Shown here: positions 8,962 through 18,013 of the stretch, one piece after another
How the letters are laid out: every line of letters starts with the position of its first letter
Numbering within the stretch: position 1 is the first letter of the stretch
Notes under the pieces: generated by a model
Seen by the model: only the letters and a program-made list of their open reading frames with translations
Databases searched by the model: none
Told to the model about the DNA's origin: nothing
Origin: Actibacterium sp. MT2.3-13A
Lineage (GTDB): Bacteria > Pseudomonadota > Alphaproteobacteria > Rhodobacterales > Rhodobacteraceae
Direction: 5' to 3'
DNA: 64,000 nt
Assembly (NCBI RefSeq): GCF_018139985.1
Contig: NZ_JAGSOU010000015.1
Location: forward strand, 21,315-85,314
Program-made: the position numbers and the translations under genes

Positions 8962-9000
8962 GCATCGGACGAGGCGGCCAGCGGGGCCGCCCTGCGATGC
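8962..9000 (+). promoter_or_regulatory. Hairpin after the glycine aptamers, possible expression platform
   Basis: An outer stem GCATCG (8962-8967) with CGATGC (8995-9000) encloses an inner stem GGCGGCC (8973-8979) with GGCCGCC (8985-8991). No T-run follows, so it does not look like an intrinsic terminator. It sits 34 bases before the gcvT start and could act on translation or antitermination. Confidence 0.5.
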
Positions 9001-9034
9001 CGCGCGTAGTGGGCCGGCAATGAAGGGGACACTT

Positions 9035-10168
9035 ATGTCGGAACTGAAGCGGACGGGGCTTTACGATCTTCACCTGGAGCTGGGCGCCAAGATGGTGCCT
9101 TTCGCCGGTTACGAGATGCCCGTGCAATACCCTCTGGGCGTGATGAAGGAGCACCTGCATTGCCGGGCGCAGGCCGGGCTTTTCGATGTCAGCCACATGG
9201 GGCAGGTGATCCTGCGGGCGAAATCGGGCGTCGTGGACGATGCCGCGCTCGCGCTTGAGGCGCTGGTGCCCGTCGCGCTGCTGGAGCTGAAAGAGGGCCG
9301 CCAGCGCTACGCGATGTTCACCAACGACGCGGGCGGGATCCTCGACGATCTGATGGTCGCCAACCGCGGCGACCATCTGTTCCTGGTTGTCAACGCGGCC
9401 TGCAAGCAAGCCGATATCGCGCATCTGCGGGCCAACCTGTCCGAGACCTGCGAGATCGAGGAGATCACCGACCGCGCGCTGCTGGCCCTGCAGGGCCCGG
9501 CCGCCGAGGCGGCGCTGGGTGGGGTGGTTCCGGGCGGCGTGGCCGGGATGAAATTCATGGATGTGGCCGTGCTGGCCTCCGGCTTCGGTGATTTGTGGAT
9601 CTCGCGCTCCGGCTATACCGGCGAGGACGGGTTCGAGATTTCGGTGGCGGCCGGCCACGCCGAGGCGCTGGCCCGCGCGCTGCTGGCCAATGACGCGGTG
9701 GAGCCGATCGGGCTCGGCGCGCGCGACAGCCTGCGGCTGGAGGCGGGGCTCTGCCTTTACGGCAACGATATCGACGAGACCACCACGCCGGTCGAGGCGG
9801 CGCTGAGCTGGGCGATCCAGAAGGCCCGTCGCGCGGGCGGCGCCCGCGCGGGCGGCTTCCCCGGTGCGGACCGCATCCTGAAAGAACTGGCCGAGGGCCC
9901 GGCGCGGCTGCGCGTCGGTCTGCGCCCCGAGGGCCGCGCGCCGATGCGGGCGCACACCGCCCTGTTCGCGGACGCCGAGGGCGGCGCGCCGGTCGGCGAG
10001 GTCACCTCGGGCGCCTTCGGTCCGTCGATCGAGGGGCCGATGTCGATGGGCTATGTCCCCGCGGCGCTGGCCGCCGAGGGCGCCACGATCTACGGCGAGG
10101 TGCGCGGCAAGCGCCTGCCCGCCACTGTCACGGCGCTGCCGTTCCGTCCTTCCACCTACAAACGCTGA
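9035..10168 (+). CDS. gcvT: Glycine cleavage system T protein (aminomethyltransferase)
   Basis: A 377-residue folate-dependent enzyme that takes the aminomethyl group from lipoylated GcvH and yields 5,10-methylene-tetrahydrofolate and ammonia. I choose ATG 9035 ([13 protein letters not shown]) because AAGGGG lies upstream at normal spacing; an in-frame ATG at 9020 lacks a site. Family landmarks include [33 protein letters not shown] and a [18 protein letters not shown] stretch. It is the first gene of the gcvT-gcvH-gcvP operon, under the tandem glycine riboswitch. A small repetitive GGARAGGF segment near residue 270 reflects a short DNA duplication of CGCGCGGGCGGC. Confidence 0.97.
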   Translation: MSELKRTGLYDLHLELGAKMVPFAGYEMPVQYPLGVMKEHLHCRAQAGLFDVSHMGQVILRAKSGVVDDAALALEALVPVALLELKEGRQRYAMFTNDAGGILDDLMVANRGDHLFLVVNAACKQADIAHLRANLSETCEIEEITDRALLALQGPAAEAALGGVVPGGVAGMKFMDVAVLASGFGDLWISRSGYTGEDGFEISVAAGHAEALARALLANDAVEPIGLGARDSLRLEAGLCLYGNDIDETTTPVEAALSWAIQKARRAGGARAGGFPGADRILKELAEGPARLRVGLRPEGRAPMRAHTALFADAEGGAPVGEVTSGAFGPSIEGPMSMGYVPAALAAEGATIYGEVRGKRLPATVTALPFRPSTYKR

Positions 10169-10178
10169 GGATCCCAAG

Positions 10179-10538
10179 ATGAAATACACCGAAGAACACG
10201 AATGGCTCCGCGTCGAGGATGACCTGGTCGTGGTGGGCATCACCGAACATGCCTCGACCCAGCTGGGCGACGTGGTGTTCGTCGAACTGCCCGAGCCCGG
10301 CGCCACCGTCTCCAAGGACGACGAGATCGTGGTGATCGAATCCGTCAAGGCTGCCTCGGACATCCTGGCCCCCGTGGACGGCGAGATCGTCGAGGTCAAC
10401 GAGGCGCTGGTCGACAACCCCGGCCTGGTCAACGAGGACCCGCTGGGCGATGCCTGGTTCTTCAAGATGAAGGTCGAGGACCTGTCGGCGCTCGACGACT
10501 TCATGGATGAAGAGGCCTACAAGGCCTTTATCGAGTAA
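10179..10538 (+). CDS. gcvH: Glycine cleavage system H protein
   Basis: A 119-residue lipoyl carrier that shuttles the aminomethyl intermediate between the P, T and L proteins. The lipoylation site is K57 in the ESVKAASDI motif. The start [11 protein letters not shown] is canonical for the family and lies ten bases after the gcvT stop. It is very acidic and of normal length. The L protein (dihydrolipoamide dehydrogenase) is not encoded here, as usual. Confidence 0.98.
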   Translation: MKYTEEHEWLRVEDDLVVVGITEHASTQLGDVVFVELPEPGATVSKDDEIVVIESVKAASDILAPVDGEIVEVNEALVDNPGLVNEDPLGDAWFFKMKVEDLSALDDFMDEEAYKAFIE

Positions 10539-10550
10539 GCGGAGCCCTAG

Positions 10551-13400
10551 ATGCCCTACCAGCCCATCGATTACCTCCCCTACGACTTCGCCAACCGGCG
10601 CCACATCGGCCCCTCGCCCGAGGAAATGGCCGAGATGTTCGCCGTGCTGGGGGTCGAGAGCCTGGACCAGCTGATCGACGAGACGGTGCCGAAAAGCATC
10701 CGCCAGGCCGAGCCGCTGGAATTCGGCAAGCCGAAATCCGAGCGCGAGCTTCTGTGGCACCTGCGCCAGGTGGCCAAGAAGAACGAGGTCTACTCGACCA
10801 TGATCGGGCAGGGCTTCTACGGCACGGTGACGCCGCCCGCGATCCAGCGCAACATCCTGGAGAACCCGGCCTGGTACACGGCCTACACGCCCTACCAGCC
10901 CGAGATTTCCCAGGGCCGTCTCGAGGCGCTGCTGAACTTCCAGACCATGGTCTCCGACCTGACGGGCCTGGAGATCGCAAACGCCTCGCTGCTGGACGAG
11001 GCCACGGCCTGTGCCGAGGCGATGACCATGGCGCAGCGGGTGGCGAAATCGAAGGCCAAGGGTTTCTTCATCGACGAGAACTGCCACCCGCAGAACATCG
11101 CCGTGATGAAGACCCGCGCCGCGCCGCTGGGCATCGAGGTGATCGTCGGCGCGCCCGAGGATCTGGACCCCGAGGCGGTCTTTGCCGCGATCTTCCAGTA
11201 TCCGGGCACCTACGGGCATCTGCGCGACTTCACCGACCCGATCGCCGCGCTGCACGCGGCCAAGGCATTGGGCATCGTGGTCGCCGACCCGATGGCGCTG
11301 ACCCTGCTGAAGGAGCCGGGCGCGATGGGCGCCGACATCGCCGTGGGCTCGACCCAGCGTTTCGGCGTGCCGATGGGTTATGGCGGACCGCATGCGGCCT
11401 ACATGGCCTGCCACGACGCGCATAAGCGGGCGATGCCGGGCCGGATCGTGGGCGTCTCCATCGACTCGCATGGCAAGAAGGCCTACCGGCTGTCCCTGCA
11501 GACGCGCGAGCAGCATATCCGCCGCGAAAAGGCGACCTCGAACGTCTGCACCGCGCAGGCGCTGCTGGCGGTGATGGCGGGTTTCTACGCCGTGTTCCAC
11601 GGCCCCAAGGGGCTGCAGGCGATCGCGCAGCGCATCCACCGCAAGGCGGTGCGTGCCGCGCGCGGGCTGGAAGAGGCCGGGTTCAAGGTCGAACCGGCCG
11701 AATTCTTCGACACCTTCACCGTCGATGTGGGCCCGATGCAGGGCGTGATCTACAACGCCGCCCTGGCCGAGCGGATCAACCTGCGCAAGATCGGCACCAC
11801 CAGGCTGGGCATCGCGCTGGACGAGACCACCCGTCCCGCGACGATCGAGGCTCTGTGGCGGGCCTTCGGCCTGGATAAGCGCGATATCGGCGGGGACGGG
11901 CAATACCGCATCCCCGAGGGGCTGCTGCGCGAAAGCGACTATCTGACCCATCCGGTGTTCCAGATGAACCGCGCCGAGACCGAGATGATGCGCTACATGC
12001 GCCGTCTGGCCGACCGCGACCTCGCGCTCGACCGGGCGATGATTCCGCTGGGATCCTGCACGATGAAGCTGAACGCGGCGGTGGAGATGGCCGGGATCAC
12101 CTGGCACGAATTCGCCGACCTGCACCCCTTCGCCCCCGCCGATCAGGCGCAGGGCTATGCCCAGCTGGTCGAGGAGCTGTCGGCGATCCTGTGTCAGGCC
12201 ACCGGCTATGACGCGATGTCGATGCAGCCGAATTCGGGCGCGCAGGGCGAATATGCGGGCCTGCTGACCATCGCCGCCTATCACCGCTCGCGCGGGGAGG
12301 GGCATCGCGATGTCTGCCTGATCCCGACCTCGGCGCATGGCACCAACCCGGCCTCGGCCCATATGGCGGGCATGAAGGTCGTGGTGGTGAAATCGGCCGA
12401 GAACGGCGATATCGACCTCGAGGATTTCCGCGCCAAGGCCGAGGCCGCGGGCGACAACCTCGCCGCCTGCATGATCACCTATCCCTCGACCCACGGCGTG
12501 TTCGAGGAAACCGTGCGCGAGGTCTGCGAGATCACGCACAGGCACGGCGGGCAGGTCTATCTCGACGGGGCCAACCTCAACGCCATGGTGGGCCTCGCCA
12601 ACCCGGGCGAGATCGGCGCCGACGTCAGCCACCTCAACCTGCACAAGACCTTCGCTATTCCGCATGGCGGCGGCGGGCCCGGCATGGGGCCGATCGGGGT
12701 CAAGGCGCATCTGGCGCCCTTCCTGCCCGGCCACCCGGAAACGGGCGGCAACGAGGGGCCGGTTTCGGCCACGCCCTATGGCTCGGCCTCGATCCTGGTG
12801 ATCTCCTACGCCTATTGCCTGGCGATGGGCGGGGCCGGCCTGACCCAGGCGACCAAGGTGGCGATCCTGAACGCCAACTACATCGCCAAGCGGCTGGAGG
12901 GCGCCTATGACGTGCTGTTCAAGGGCCGCAATGGTCGGGTGGCGCATGAATGCATCCTCGACACCCGCCCCTTCGCCGACAGCGCGCATGTCACGGTGGA
13001 CGACATCGCCAAGCGGCTGATGGATTGCGGCTTCCATGCTCCCACGATGAGCTGGCCGGTCGCGGGCACGCTGATGGTGGAGCCGACCGAGTCTGAGACC
13101 AAGGCCGAACTCGACCGTTTCATCGAGGCGATGCTGGCGATCCGCGAGGAGATCCGCGCCGTCGAGGCGGGCGAGATGGACGCCGAGAACAACCCGCTGA
13201 AGAACGCCCCGCACACCGTGGGCGATCTGGTGGCGGACTGGGACCGGCCCTACAGCCGCGAACAGGGCTGCTTCCCGCCGGGCTCCTTCCGGGTGGACAA
13301 GTATTGGCCGCCGGTGGGCCGCATCGACAACGTCTATGGCGACCGGCATCTGGTCTGCACCTGCCCGCCGGTCGAGGACTACGCCGAGGCGGCGGAATAG
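10551..13400 (+). CDS. gcvP: Glycine dehydrogenase (decarboxylating), P protein
   Basis: A 949-residue single-chain P protein with fused N- and C-terminal halves. It decarboxylates glycine with pyridoxal phosphate and loads the residue onto GcvH. The cofactor lysine is K699 in [16 protein letters not shown]-terminal landmarks are RHIGPS and an [10 protein letters not shown] segment; [15 protein letters not shown] is in the second half. It starts 12 bases after gcvH, completing the riboswitch-controlled operon. It converges with the oxidoreductase gene at 13435, with a 12-bp stem between. Confidence 0.98.
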   Translation: MPYQPIDYLPYDFANRRHIGPSPEEMAEMFAVLGVESLDQLIDETVPKSIRQAEPLEFGKPKSERELLWHLRQVAKKNEVYSTMIGQGFYGTVTPPAIQRNILENPAWYTAYTPYQPEISQGRLEALLNFQTMVSDLTGLEIANASLLDEATACAEAMTMAQRVAKSKAKGFFIDENCHPQNIAVMKTRAAPLGIEVIVGAPEDLDPEAVFAAIFQYPGTYGHLRDFTDPIAALHAAKALGIVVADPMALTLLKEPGAMGADIAVGSTQRFGVPMGYGGPHAAYMACHDAHKRAMPGRIVGVSIDSHGKKAYRLSLQTREQHIRREKATSNVCTAQALLAVMAGFYAVFHGPKGLQAIAQRIHRKAVRAARGLEEAGFKVEPAEFFDTFTVDVGPMQGVIYNAALAERINLRKIGTTRLGIALDETTRPATIEALWRAFGLDKRDIGGDGQYRIPEGLLRESDYLTHPVFQMNRAETEMMRYMRRLADRDLALDRAMIPLGSCTMKLNAAVEMAGITWHEFADLHPFAPADQAQGYAQLVEELSAILCQATGYDAMSMQPNSGAQGEYAGLLTIAAYHRSRGEGHRDVCLIPTSAHGTNPASAHMAGMKVVVVKSAENGDIDLEDFRAKAEAAGDNLAACMITYPSTHGVFEETVREVCEITHRHGGQVYLDGANLNAMVGLANPGEIGADVSHLNLHKTFAIPHGGGGPGMGPIGVKAHLAPFLPGHPETGGNEGPVSATPYGSASILVISYAYCLAMGGAGLTQATKVAILNANYIAKRLEGAYDVLFKGRNGRVAHECILDTRPFADSAHVTVDDIAKRLMDCGFHAPTMSWPVAGTLMVEPTESETKAELDRFIEAMLAIREEIRAVEAGEMDAENNPLKNAPHTVGDLVADWDRPYSREQGCFPPGSFRVDKYWPPVGRIDNVYGDRHLVCTCPPVEDYAEAAE

Positions 13401-13418
13401 CCGCCTTCGACAAAAGAT

Positions 13419-13455
13419 GTGGTGCTCAGGCGCCTCAGGGCAGCCTGAGCACCAC
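13419..13455. terminator. Perfect 12-bp inverted repeat between convergent genes, likely bidirectional terminator
   Basis: GTGGTGCTCAGG (13419-13430) pairs perfectly with CCTGAGCACCAC (13444-13455) around a 13-base loop. It lies 19 bases after the gcvP stop, and its right arm is inside the last codons of the convergent oxidoreductase gene (stop at 13435-13437). There is no strong T-run on either strand. Confidence 0.6.
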
Positions 13456-14388
13456 GATCCCGGTCTTTTCGCCGGTCTCCACATAGCGATAGGCGTCAGC
13501 GATCTCCGTCAGCGGATAGCTGCGGTCGAACACCCCGTGAAATTTCCCCGCCGCGAGAAGCCCGGCCATTTCCGTCACGAAGGCGGGGCTGTCGACGGGA
13601 AGCGGGATTTCCACCCGCGTCCGCCCGGTCAGCGCGTTCCACAGCGCCAGAAACACGTTCGACCAGCCCGGGCCGAGATCCGTGCTGGCGAATAATCCGC
13701 CGGGTTTCAGCAGGCGCCGGCAGCGGAAATAGCTTTCCTTGCCCACGGCATCGAACACGATGTCGAACCTGTCCGGGAGCGCGGTGAAATCCTCGGCAGT
13801 GTAGTCGATCACCCGCTCCGCGCCCAGCGCGCGCGCCAGCTCCAGGTGGCGTGTCGCAACGACCGCCGTGACATGCACGCCCCGCGCCCTGGCCAGCTGA
13901 ACCGCCGCCGTGCCGATGGCCCCCGAGGCGCCGTAGACCAGCAGGGACTCGCCCGCGTCGAGCTTGCGGATCGTGGAATTCGCATACCATGCGCCCTCGC
14001 AGACGACCGCCTCGTCGAAGGGCAGGCCGGCGGGAAGCGGCGCGATCGCGCCTTCCGCCGGAATGCACAGATACTCCGCATGCGTGCCGTAACGGCGCGG
14101 CGACATGCCGAACACCCGGTCCCCGGCGCGAAAGGCGGTGACCCCGGCGCCGGCCTTGTCCACCGTGCCGGCGAAATCCAGCCCCAGGATCCTGAGCTTC
14201 GGGCGCAACAGGCCGCTTGTCAGGCGAATGAAGAACGGGTGGGCCCGCAACATGCCGCAGTCGCTGCGGCTGACGGTGGCAGCATGGACCCGGACGCGGA
14301 CCTCGCCCGGGGCGGGCTCGGGGCGCGGGACGTCGCCCAGGCGGACGACCTCCGGCCCGCCGTAACGGTTGCTGATCGCGGCTTTCAT
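13435..14388 (-). CDS. Zinc-independent quinone oxidoreductase / alcohol dehydrogenase-like protein (MDR family)
   Basis: A 317-residue member of the medium-chain dehydrogenase/reductase superfamily. The GroES-like domain (about 1-125) has EVRVRVHAATVSRSD and GLDFAGTVDKAGAGVTAF. The Rossmann domain carries the nucleotide-binding GASGAIGTAAVQLAR segment (about 150-165). The catalytic-zinc ligands of alcohol dehydrogenases are not apparent, which points to a quinone or enone reductase using NAD(P)H. The substrate is unknown. Its 3' end forms part of the stem shared with the gcv operon. Downstream of the small gene at 14428 on the same strand, 39 bases away. Confidence 0.87.
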   Translation of the reverse strand: MKAAISNRYGGPEVVRLGDVPRPEPAPGEVRVRVHAATVSRSDCGMLRAHPFFIRLTSGLLRPKLRILGLDFAGTVDKAGAGVTAFRAGDRVFGMSPRRYGTHAEYLCIPAEGAIAPLPAGLPFDEAVVCEGAWYANSTIRKLDAGESLLVYGASGAIGTAAVQLARARGVHVTAVVATRHLELARALGAERVIDYTAEDFTALPDRFDIVFDAVGKESYFRCRRLLKPGGLFASTDLGPGWSNVFLALWNALTGRTRVEIPLPVDSPAFVTEMAGLLAAGKFHGVFDRSYPLTEIADAYRYVETGEKTGIVVLRLP

Positions 14389-14427
14389 CGCGCCCCCCCT
14401 GCGTGTGATTCCGGCCTGGGGAGTCTA

Positions 14428-14610
14428 TCACGTCCGGGGCGGGCGCAGGTCCTCCTCGCTGAAATGCACGCCCCGACGGGCCAGCCAGTCGGTGAAACGC
14501 GCCAGCTTGGCCTCCAGCGAACAGGTGCCGGTCAGGCAGTCTGGGCTGGCATTGTAGTCCTCGCGCAGCCTCAGCTGCTGCTCGGGGGAAAGGTCGCGCC
14601 AGGGGATCAT
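14428..14610 (-). CDS. Small conserved-looking hypothetical protein
   Basis: A 60-residue hydrophilic protein, MIPWRDLSPEQQLRLREDY at the N terminus, with two cysteines in a DCLTGTC segment and a later LARFTDWLARRGVHF stretch. A good ribosome site (GGAGG) stands six bases before ATG, and codon use matches the neighbours, so I think it is real. There is no signal peptide or membrane segment. I recognise no function. It is divergent from trxC. Confidence 0.65.
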   Translation of the reverse strand: MIPWRDLSPEQQLRLREDYNASPDCLTGTCSLEAKLARFTDWLARRGVHFSEEDLRPPRT

Positions 14611-14706
14611 GCGGCCTCCGTGGTCGGGTTCCCGCTCAGAATGGGGTTGCTTCGGGCAGGGCGCAACCCGATATATTCGCGCAACCGAATGTAAAAGGAG
14701 GCCCCG

Positions 14707-15135
14707 ATGGCCAAGTCAGTCAAACTCACCTGCCTGGAATGCGGCGTCGTCAACCGGGTGCCCGAGGACAAGCTGGGCGCGGGCCCGAAATGCGGCACCT
14801 GCGGGGCGAAGATCAACGACGGCAAGGTCCGCGAACTGGACCTCACGACCCTGCTCAAGGCGGCCAAGAACGACGATCTGCCGCTGCTGGTGGACCTCTG
14901 GGCGCCGTGGTGCGGGCCGTGCCGGATGATGGCGCCGGAATTCGCCAAGGCGGCCCAGGCGGTCTCGCCCGAGGTGCGGCTGGCCAAGATCGACACCCAG
15001 TCGCATCCGGATGCCACGGTGCGCTTCAACATCCGCGGCATCCCGGCGCTGATCCTGTTCAAGAACGGGCGCGAGGTGTCGCGGTTGGCCGGCGCCCGCC
15101 CGGCGCGCGACATCGAGGCCTTCGCCCGGTCGTAA
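14707..15135 (+). CDS. trxC: Thioredoxin 2 (zinc-finger thioredoxin TrxC)
   Basis: 142 residues. An N-terminal zinc ribbon has C9-x2-C12 and C29-x2-C32. The thioredoxin fold follows, with the redox-active WCGPC at 68-72 (C69, C72) and the cis-proline segment GIPALILFKNG. This two-part layout is that of TrxC (Trx2), a cytoplasmic disulfide reductase that in E. coli is part of the peroxide response. The ribosome site AAAGGAGG precedes ATG. Its own gene stands alone between divergent neighbours. Confidence 0.95.
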   Translation: MAKSVKLTCLECGVVNRVPEDKLGAGPKCGTCGAKINDGKVRELDLTTLLKAAKNDDLPLLVDLWAPWCGPCRMMAPEFAKAAQAVSPEVRLAKIDTQSHPDATVRFNIRGIPALILFKNGREVSRLAGARPARDIEAFARS

Positions 15136-15274
15136 GGCCGGCGCCTCCTGGGGCTTTGCCGCCGGTCAGCGTTCCGCCTTCGTCATGCGGCCCGCCCGGC
15201 GGTCACGCCGGTCGGCGCCCGACCCGTTCCACACGGCGCGGGCGCTGGCCTCTTCGGAAATTTCCCGCAGGCAT

Positions 15275-15303
15275 GAAAAAAGGCGCCCGGAGGGGCGCCT
15301 TTC
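15275..15303 (-). terminator. Intrinsic terminator of the cold-shock gene
   Basis: Read on the minus strand, the stem AGGCGCCC pairs with GGGCGCCT (arms at 15293-15300 and 15281-15288) with a four-base loop, followed by a run of T (plus-strand A-run 15275-15280). It starts about 24 bases after the csp stop. This is a textbook Rho-independent terminator. Confidence 0.9.
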
Positions 15304-15323
15304 CGTCCGTATCCGAAGCGGGC

Positions 15324-15530
15324 TTAGGCCAGCTGGATGTTGGTCGCGCTTTCGCGGCCGTCACGGCCGGCTTCGATGTCGAAGGTCACTTTCTGGTTGT
15401 CAGCCAGGGTGCGCAGGCCGGCGCGTTCCAGTGCGGTGATGTGCACGAACACGTCCTTGCTGCCGCCCTCGGGGGCGATGAAGCCGAAGCCTTTAGTTTC
15501 GTTGAACCATTTCACGGTGCCATTGGCCAT
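15324..15530 (-). CDS. Cold-shock protein (CspA family)
   Basis: A 68-residue single cold-shock domain that binds single-stranded RNA and DNA. RNP1 is KGFGFI at 13-18 and RNP2 is VFVHI at 27-31. The ribosome site GGAGA lies about eight bases before ATG 15530. The leader on the minus strand is long, up to about 200 bases to the next gene, as is common for csp genes whose 5' UTR controls translation at low temperature. A strong terminator follows. Which of the several csp paralogues it is cannot be said. Confidence 0.95.
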   Translation of the reverse strand: MANGTVKWFNETKGFGFIAPEGGSKDVFVHITALERAGLRTLADNQKVTFDIEAGRDGRESATNIQLA

Positions 15531-15646
15531 CCGTCTGTCTCCTAGATAGTCCTGCCCGCGGAACTGCGGCAGGTCGGCTTGGTCAGTGCAAGATCGAGTG
15601 ACTGAAGCCGTGTTAGGGAGACAGTGGGTCGATAGAGAATAACGTC

Positions 15647-15671
15647 GCCCCGTGCACATGGGGCTTTTGTT
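15647..15671 (+). other. Short hairpin followed by T-run in the csp/phnA intergenic region
   Basis: On the plus strand GCCCC (15647-15651) pairs with GGGGC (15660-15664), followed by TTTTGTT. It resembles a weak terminator but no plus-strand gene ends nearby. On the minus strand the same hairpin lies in the likely csp leader. The function is unclear. Confidence 0.3.
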
Positions 15672-15758
15672 GGACGATTGCAAGAGGAATTCGTCGCACT
15701 GGCGGCGGGACGCGATCCGCATTAGGGTCGCGCCGGAATTCAAGAAAGGAACCCGGCC

Positions 15759-16298
15759 ATGGATGAGGCATTGAGGACGCGCTGCGGCGGCGCATGTGAA
15801 TTGTGCGGCGGCACCGAGGGGCTGACCGCCGTGGCGGTTCCGCCGCGCGGGGACGAGGTGGCGCTGTGCGCGACCTGCGCCGAACAGGCGGCCGGCGGCG
15901 CGCCCGACCCGCAGCACCTGCGCTGCCTGCAAGCGGCGATGTGGAGCGAGGTGCCCGCCGTGCAGGTCCTCGCCTGGCGGCTGTTGAAACGCCTGCCCGA
16001 GGAGGGCTGGGCGACCGAGGCGCTGGAGATGCTCTATCTCGAGCCCGAGATCCTGGAATGGGCCGAGGCCGGCGCGCCCTCGGACCTCGTGCACCGCGAC
16101 AGCAACGGCACGGTCCTGGAGCAGGGCGACACCGTGGTCCTGATCAAGGACCTGCCGGTCAAGGGCGCGGGCTTCACCGCCAAGCGCGGCACGGCGGTGC
16201 GCGGCATCTCGCTGGTGCCCGACAACGCCGAACATATCGAGGGCCGGGTCGAGGGGCAGCGCATCGTGATCCTCACCAAGTTCGTGAAGAAGCGCTGA
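15759..16298 (+). CDS. phnA: PhnA (YjdM) domain protein
   Basis: A 179-residue protein. The N-terminal part holds paired cysteines typical of a zinc ribbon (RCGGACELCGG, then CATCAEQ). The C-terminal half, from about residue 110, is the highly conserved PhnA/YjdM domain: DSNGTVLEQGDTVVLIKDL, VKGAGFTAKRGT, and HIEGRVEGQRIVILTKFVKK. Despite the historical name (alkylphosphonate uptake), PhnA is not part of the C-P lyase machinery, and its role is not settled. There are no phosphonate genes nearby. A 10-bp stem follows the stop. Confidence 0.92.
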   Translation: MDEALRTRCGGACELCGGTEGLTAVAVPPRGDEVALCATCAEQAAGGAPDPQHLRCLQAAMWSEVPAVQVLAWRLLKRLPEEGWATEALEMLYLEPEILEWAEAGAPSDLVHRDSNGTVLEQGDTVVLIKDLPVKGAGFTAKRGTAVRGISLVPDNAEHIEGRVEGQRIVILTKFVKKR

Positions 16299-16317
16299 GC
16301 GCCCCTCCGATCGGATG

Positions 16318-16348
16318 CCTTCCCGCCGCCGATGGCGTGGCGGGAAGG
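16318..16348. terminator. Strong hairpin after phnA
   Basis: CCTTCCCGCC (16318-16327) pairs perfectly with GGCGGGAAGG (16339-16348) around an 11-base loop, 20 bases after the phnA stop. There is no T-run, so termination is likely but not certain. Confidence 0.55.
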
Positions 16349-16663
16349 CCGCAGCGCGGGCGCGCCCGGCCGTTCGGTCGCGGCATCTGGTGGGGCGGTG
16401 CGCCGAAGGATCCGTCCCGGTCTGAACTCCGGAGCTTGAGGATCCATTCGCATGGTGTGGGGCGAGTGCGGGGCCTGCGCCCGCGGGCGCCATGTTCGGT
16501 CGCCGGCAGCCGCGCATGGCTGGCGAATGGCAACGAGCTTTGAAAATGCAGTGGCCTGCGGTATCGTCGGCCCGTTCACGGGCGGTCGCTATTGTTGGCA
16601 ATGTATAAGACACATCAGCTCCCCGGAGCCAGAAAAGATGCCAGGGCCTCCGCACGCGCGACC
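16349..16663 (+). other. Upstream region of the glycosyltransferase cluster
   Basis: About 315 bases without a supported gene. GC is locally lower from about 16535 on. TTGAAA (16540-16545) and TATCGT (16562-16567) with a 16-base spacer, or TATAAG at 16604-16609, could be promoter elements for the glycosyltransferase genes; both are weak. An in-frame extension of the next gene starts at 16592 but has no ribosome site. Confidence 0.35.
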
Positions 16664-17839
16664 ATGGACGTGTCCTTTGTTCTCCCTTGCCTCAACGAGG
16701 CCAAGACCATTGCCTGGTGCGTCAGTCGCGCGCATGAGGCGCTGGATGCGCTGCGGGAGGGGCACGCCCTGACAGGCGAGGTCATCGTCGCGGACAATGG
16801 CTCGACCGATGGCAGCCAGGACCTGGCGCGCGCGGCCGGTGCCCGGGTGATCGACGTCGCTGCGCGCGGCTATGGCGCTGCCCTGCGCGGCGGGTTCGAA
16901 GTGGCCCGGGGCCGAAACCTGGTCATGGGCGACAGCGACCGCTCCTACGATTTCCTCGAGGCGGTGTCGATGGTCCTCGAACTGCAGGCCGGCGCCGATC
17001 TGTGCATGGGGTCACGGTTCAGGGGCGAGATCAAGCCGCGGGCGATGCCGTGGAAAAACCGCCATATCGGCAACCCAATTCTCAGCGGCATCCTGCGCAT
17101 GCTATTCCGCACCACCGTCAGCGATGCGCATTGCGGCCTGCGCGCAATTACGGCGGACGCCTACGAGAGGCTCAATCTGTCTTCGACGGGGATGGAATTC
17201 GCCTCGGAGATGGTATTGAAATCCGTTCTGAAAGGCTATCGCGTGGCGGAGGTGCCGGTGACCCTCTGGCCCGACGGCCGGGGTCGGCCCCCGCATCTGA
17301 ACCCCTGGCGGGACGGTCTGCGGCACCTGATCTACATGCTGCTGCTCAGCCCAAGCTGGCTTTTCCTGCTGCCGGCCGCGCTGATGTTTTCCTTTGGCCT
17401 GGTTGTGCTGGCGATCCTGCTCATGGCGGGTGATGCCGAAATGGCCCGCCTGGGGAGCCTCGGGATCGGCGATCACTGGGCGGTCGCGGCCAGCACGGCG
17501 ATGATCATGGCCGTGCAGACAACCGCGATCGGGCTGTTCGCGCTGGTCTACAACTGGCGGGAAGGGTTGCGATCGCCGGGCCGGATCGCGGCCGCCTTCC
17601 TGAGATGGTCGCGACTGCAATACTGGTTGCTGGGCGGGGCGCTTCTGGTTGCTGCCGGCCTGGTATGGGCCGGTTCCATCGCCTTGGACTGGATCAATTC
17701 GGACTTCGGAGCCCTGGACGAGATGCGGGGGCTGATCGCGGCGGCGACGCTGATCGTGATCGGCTCGCAGATCTTCTTTTCCGGGCTGCTCATCTCGATC
17801 TTTTCGGGGTACCGCGCGCGCCATGCGGTGCTGATCTAG
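16664..17839 (+). CDS. Family 2 glycosyltransferase with C-terminal membrane region
   Basis: With the start at ATG 16664 (MDVSFVLPCLNE) the protein has 391 residues. The N-terminal GT-A domain (about 1-230) resembles dolichyl-phosphate sugar transferases: VIVADNGSTDGS for nucleotide binding, MGDSDRSYDF in place of a DxD region, and a later SDAHCGLRAI segment. The C-terminal third has about four hydrophobic segments. It would transfer a sugar from a nucleotide sugar, probably to a polyprenyl phosphate or a membrane lipid. An in-frame TTG at 16592 would add 24 residues but lacks a ribosome site. It begins a small cluster with the micro-ORF and the next glycosyltransferase. Confidence 0.88.
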   Translation: MDVSFVLPCLNEAKTIAWCVSRAHEALDALREGHALTGEVIVADNGSTDGSQDLARAAGARVIDVAARGYGAALRGGFEVARGRNLVMGDSDRSYDFLEAVSMVLELQAGADLCMGSRFRGEIKPRAMPWKNRHIGNPILSGILRMLFRTTVSDAHCGLRAITADAYERLNLSSTGMEFASEMVLKSVLKGYRVAEVPVTLWPDGRGRPPHLNPWRDGLRHLIYMLLLSPSWLFLLPAALMFSFGLVVLAILLMAGDAEMARLGSLGIGDHWAVAASTAMIMAVQTTAIGLFALVYNWREGLRSPGRIAAAFLRWSRLQYWLLGGALLVAAGLVWAGSIALDWINSDFGALDEMRGLIAAATLIVIGSQIFFSGLLISIFSGYRARHAVLI

Positions 17840-17848
17840 GGGCGCGCG

Positions 17849-18013
17849 ATGGGGCCCCCGGCACAGCCCGGCGACGAGGCGCTGCGGCGGCGCACTCTGG
17901 CCTTGAGGCCGGTCTGGGGGACGGTTGGAACAGGGCTGGGCCTGGGTCGTCCTGTCGCCGTCGCTTTGCCGCTGGGCGGGCTGGCCGCGGGCGAGAGGGA
18001 GGGCGAAGAGTGA
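17849..18013 (+). CDS. Micro-ORF between the glycosyltransferases, start-stop coupled to the second
   Basis: A 54-codon frame beginning MGPPAQPGDEALRRR, with a weakly hydrophobic middle (VWGTVGTGLGLG, then VAVALPLGGLAAG) and an acidic tail (EREGEE). It opens nine bases after the stop of the first glycosyltransferase and closes in a GTGA overlap with the second. The position makes a coupling peptide or a small membrane protein plausible. No clear ribosome site precedes it, and I recognise no family, so it may be a chance frame. Confidence 0.4.
   Translation: MGPPAQPGDEALRRRTLALRPVWGTVGTGLGLGRPVAVALPLGGLAAGEREGEE

Noticed and set aside
10128..13484. 1118-codon open frame on the minus strand across the gcv operon
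   Set aside because: It is the antisense of gcvH and gcvP, whose motifs and order are certain. In GC-rich genes the third-position bias leaves long antisense frames open. No family motif is seen in its translation.
16592..16663. Longer form of the first glycosyltransferase starting at TTG 16592
   Set aside because: There is no ribosome site, and the extra 24 residues are not typical of the fold, which begins at MDVSFVLPC.
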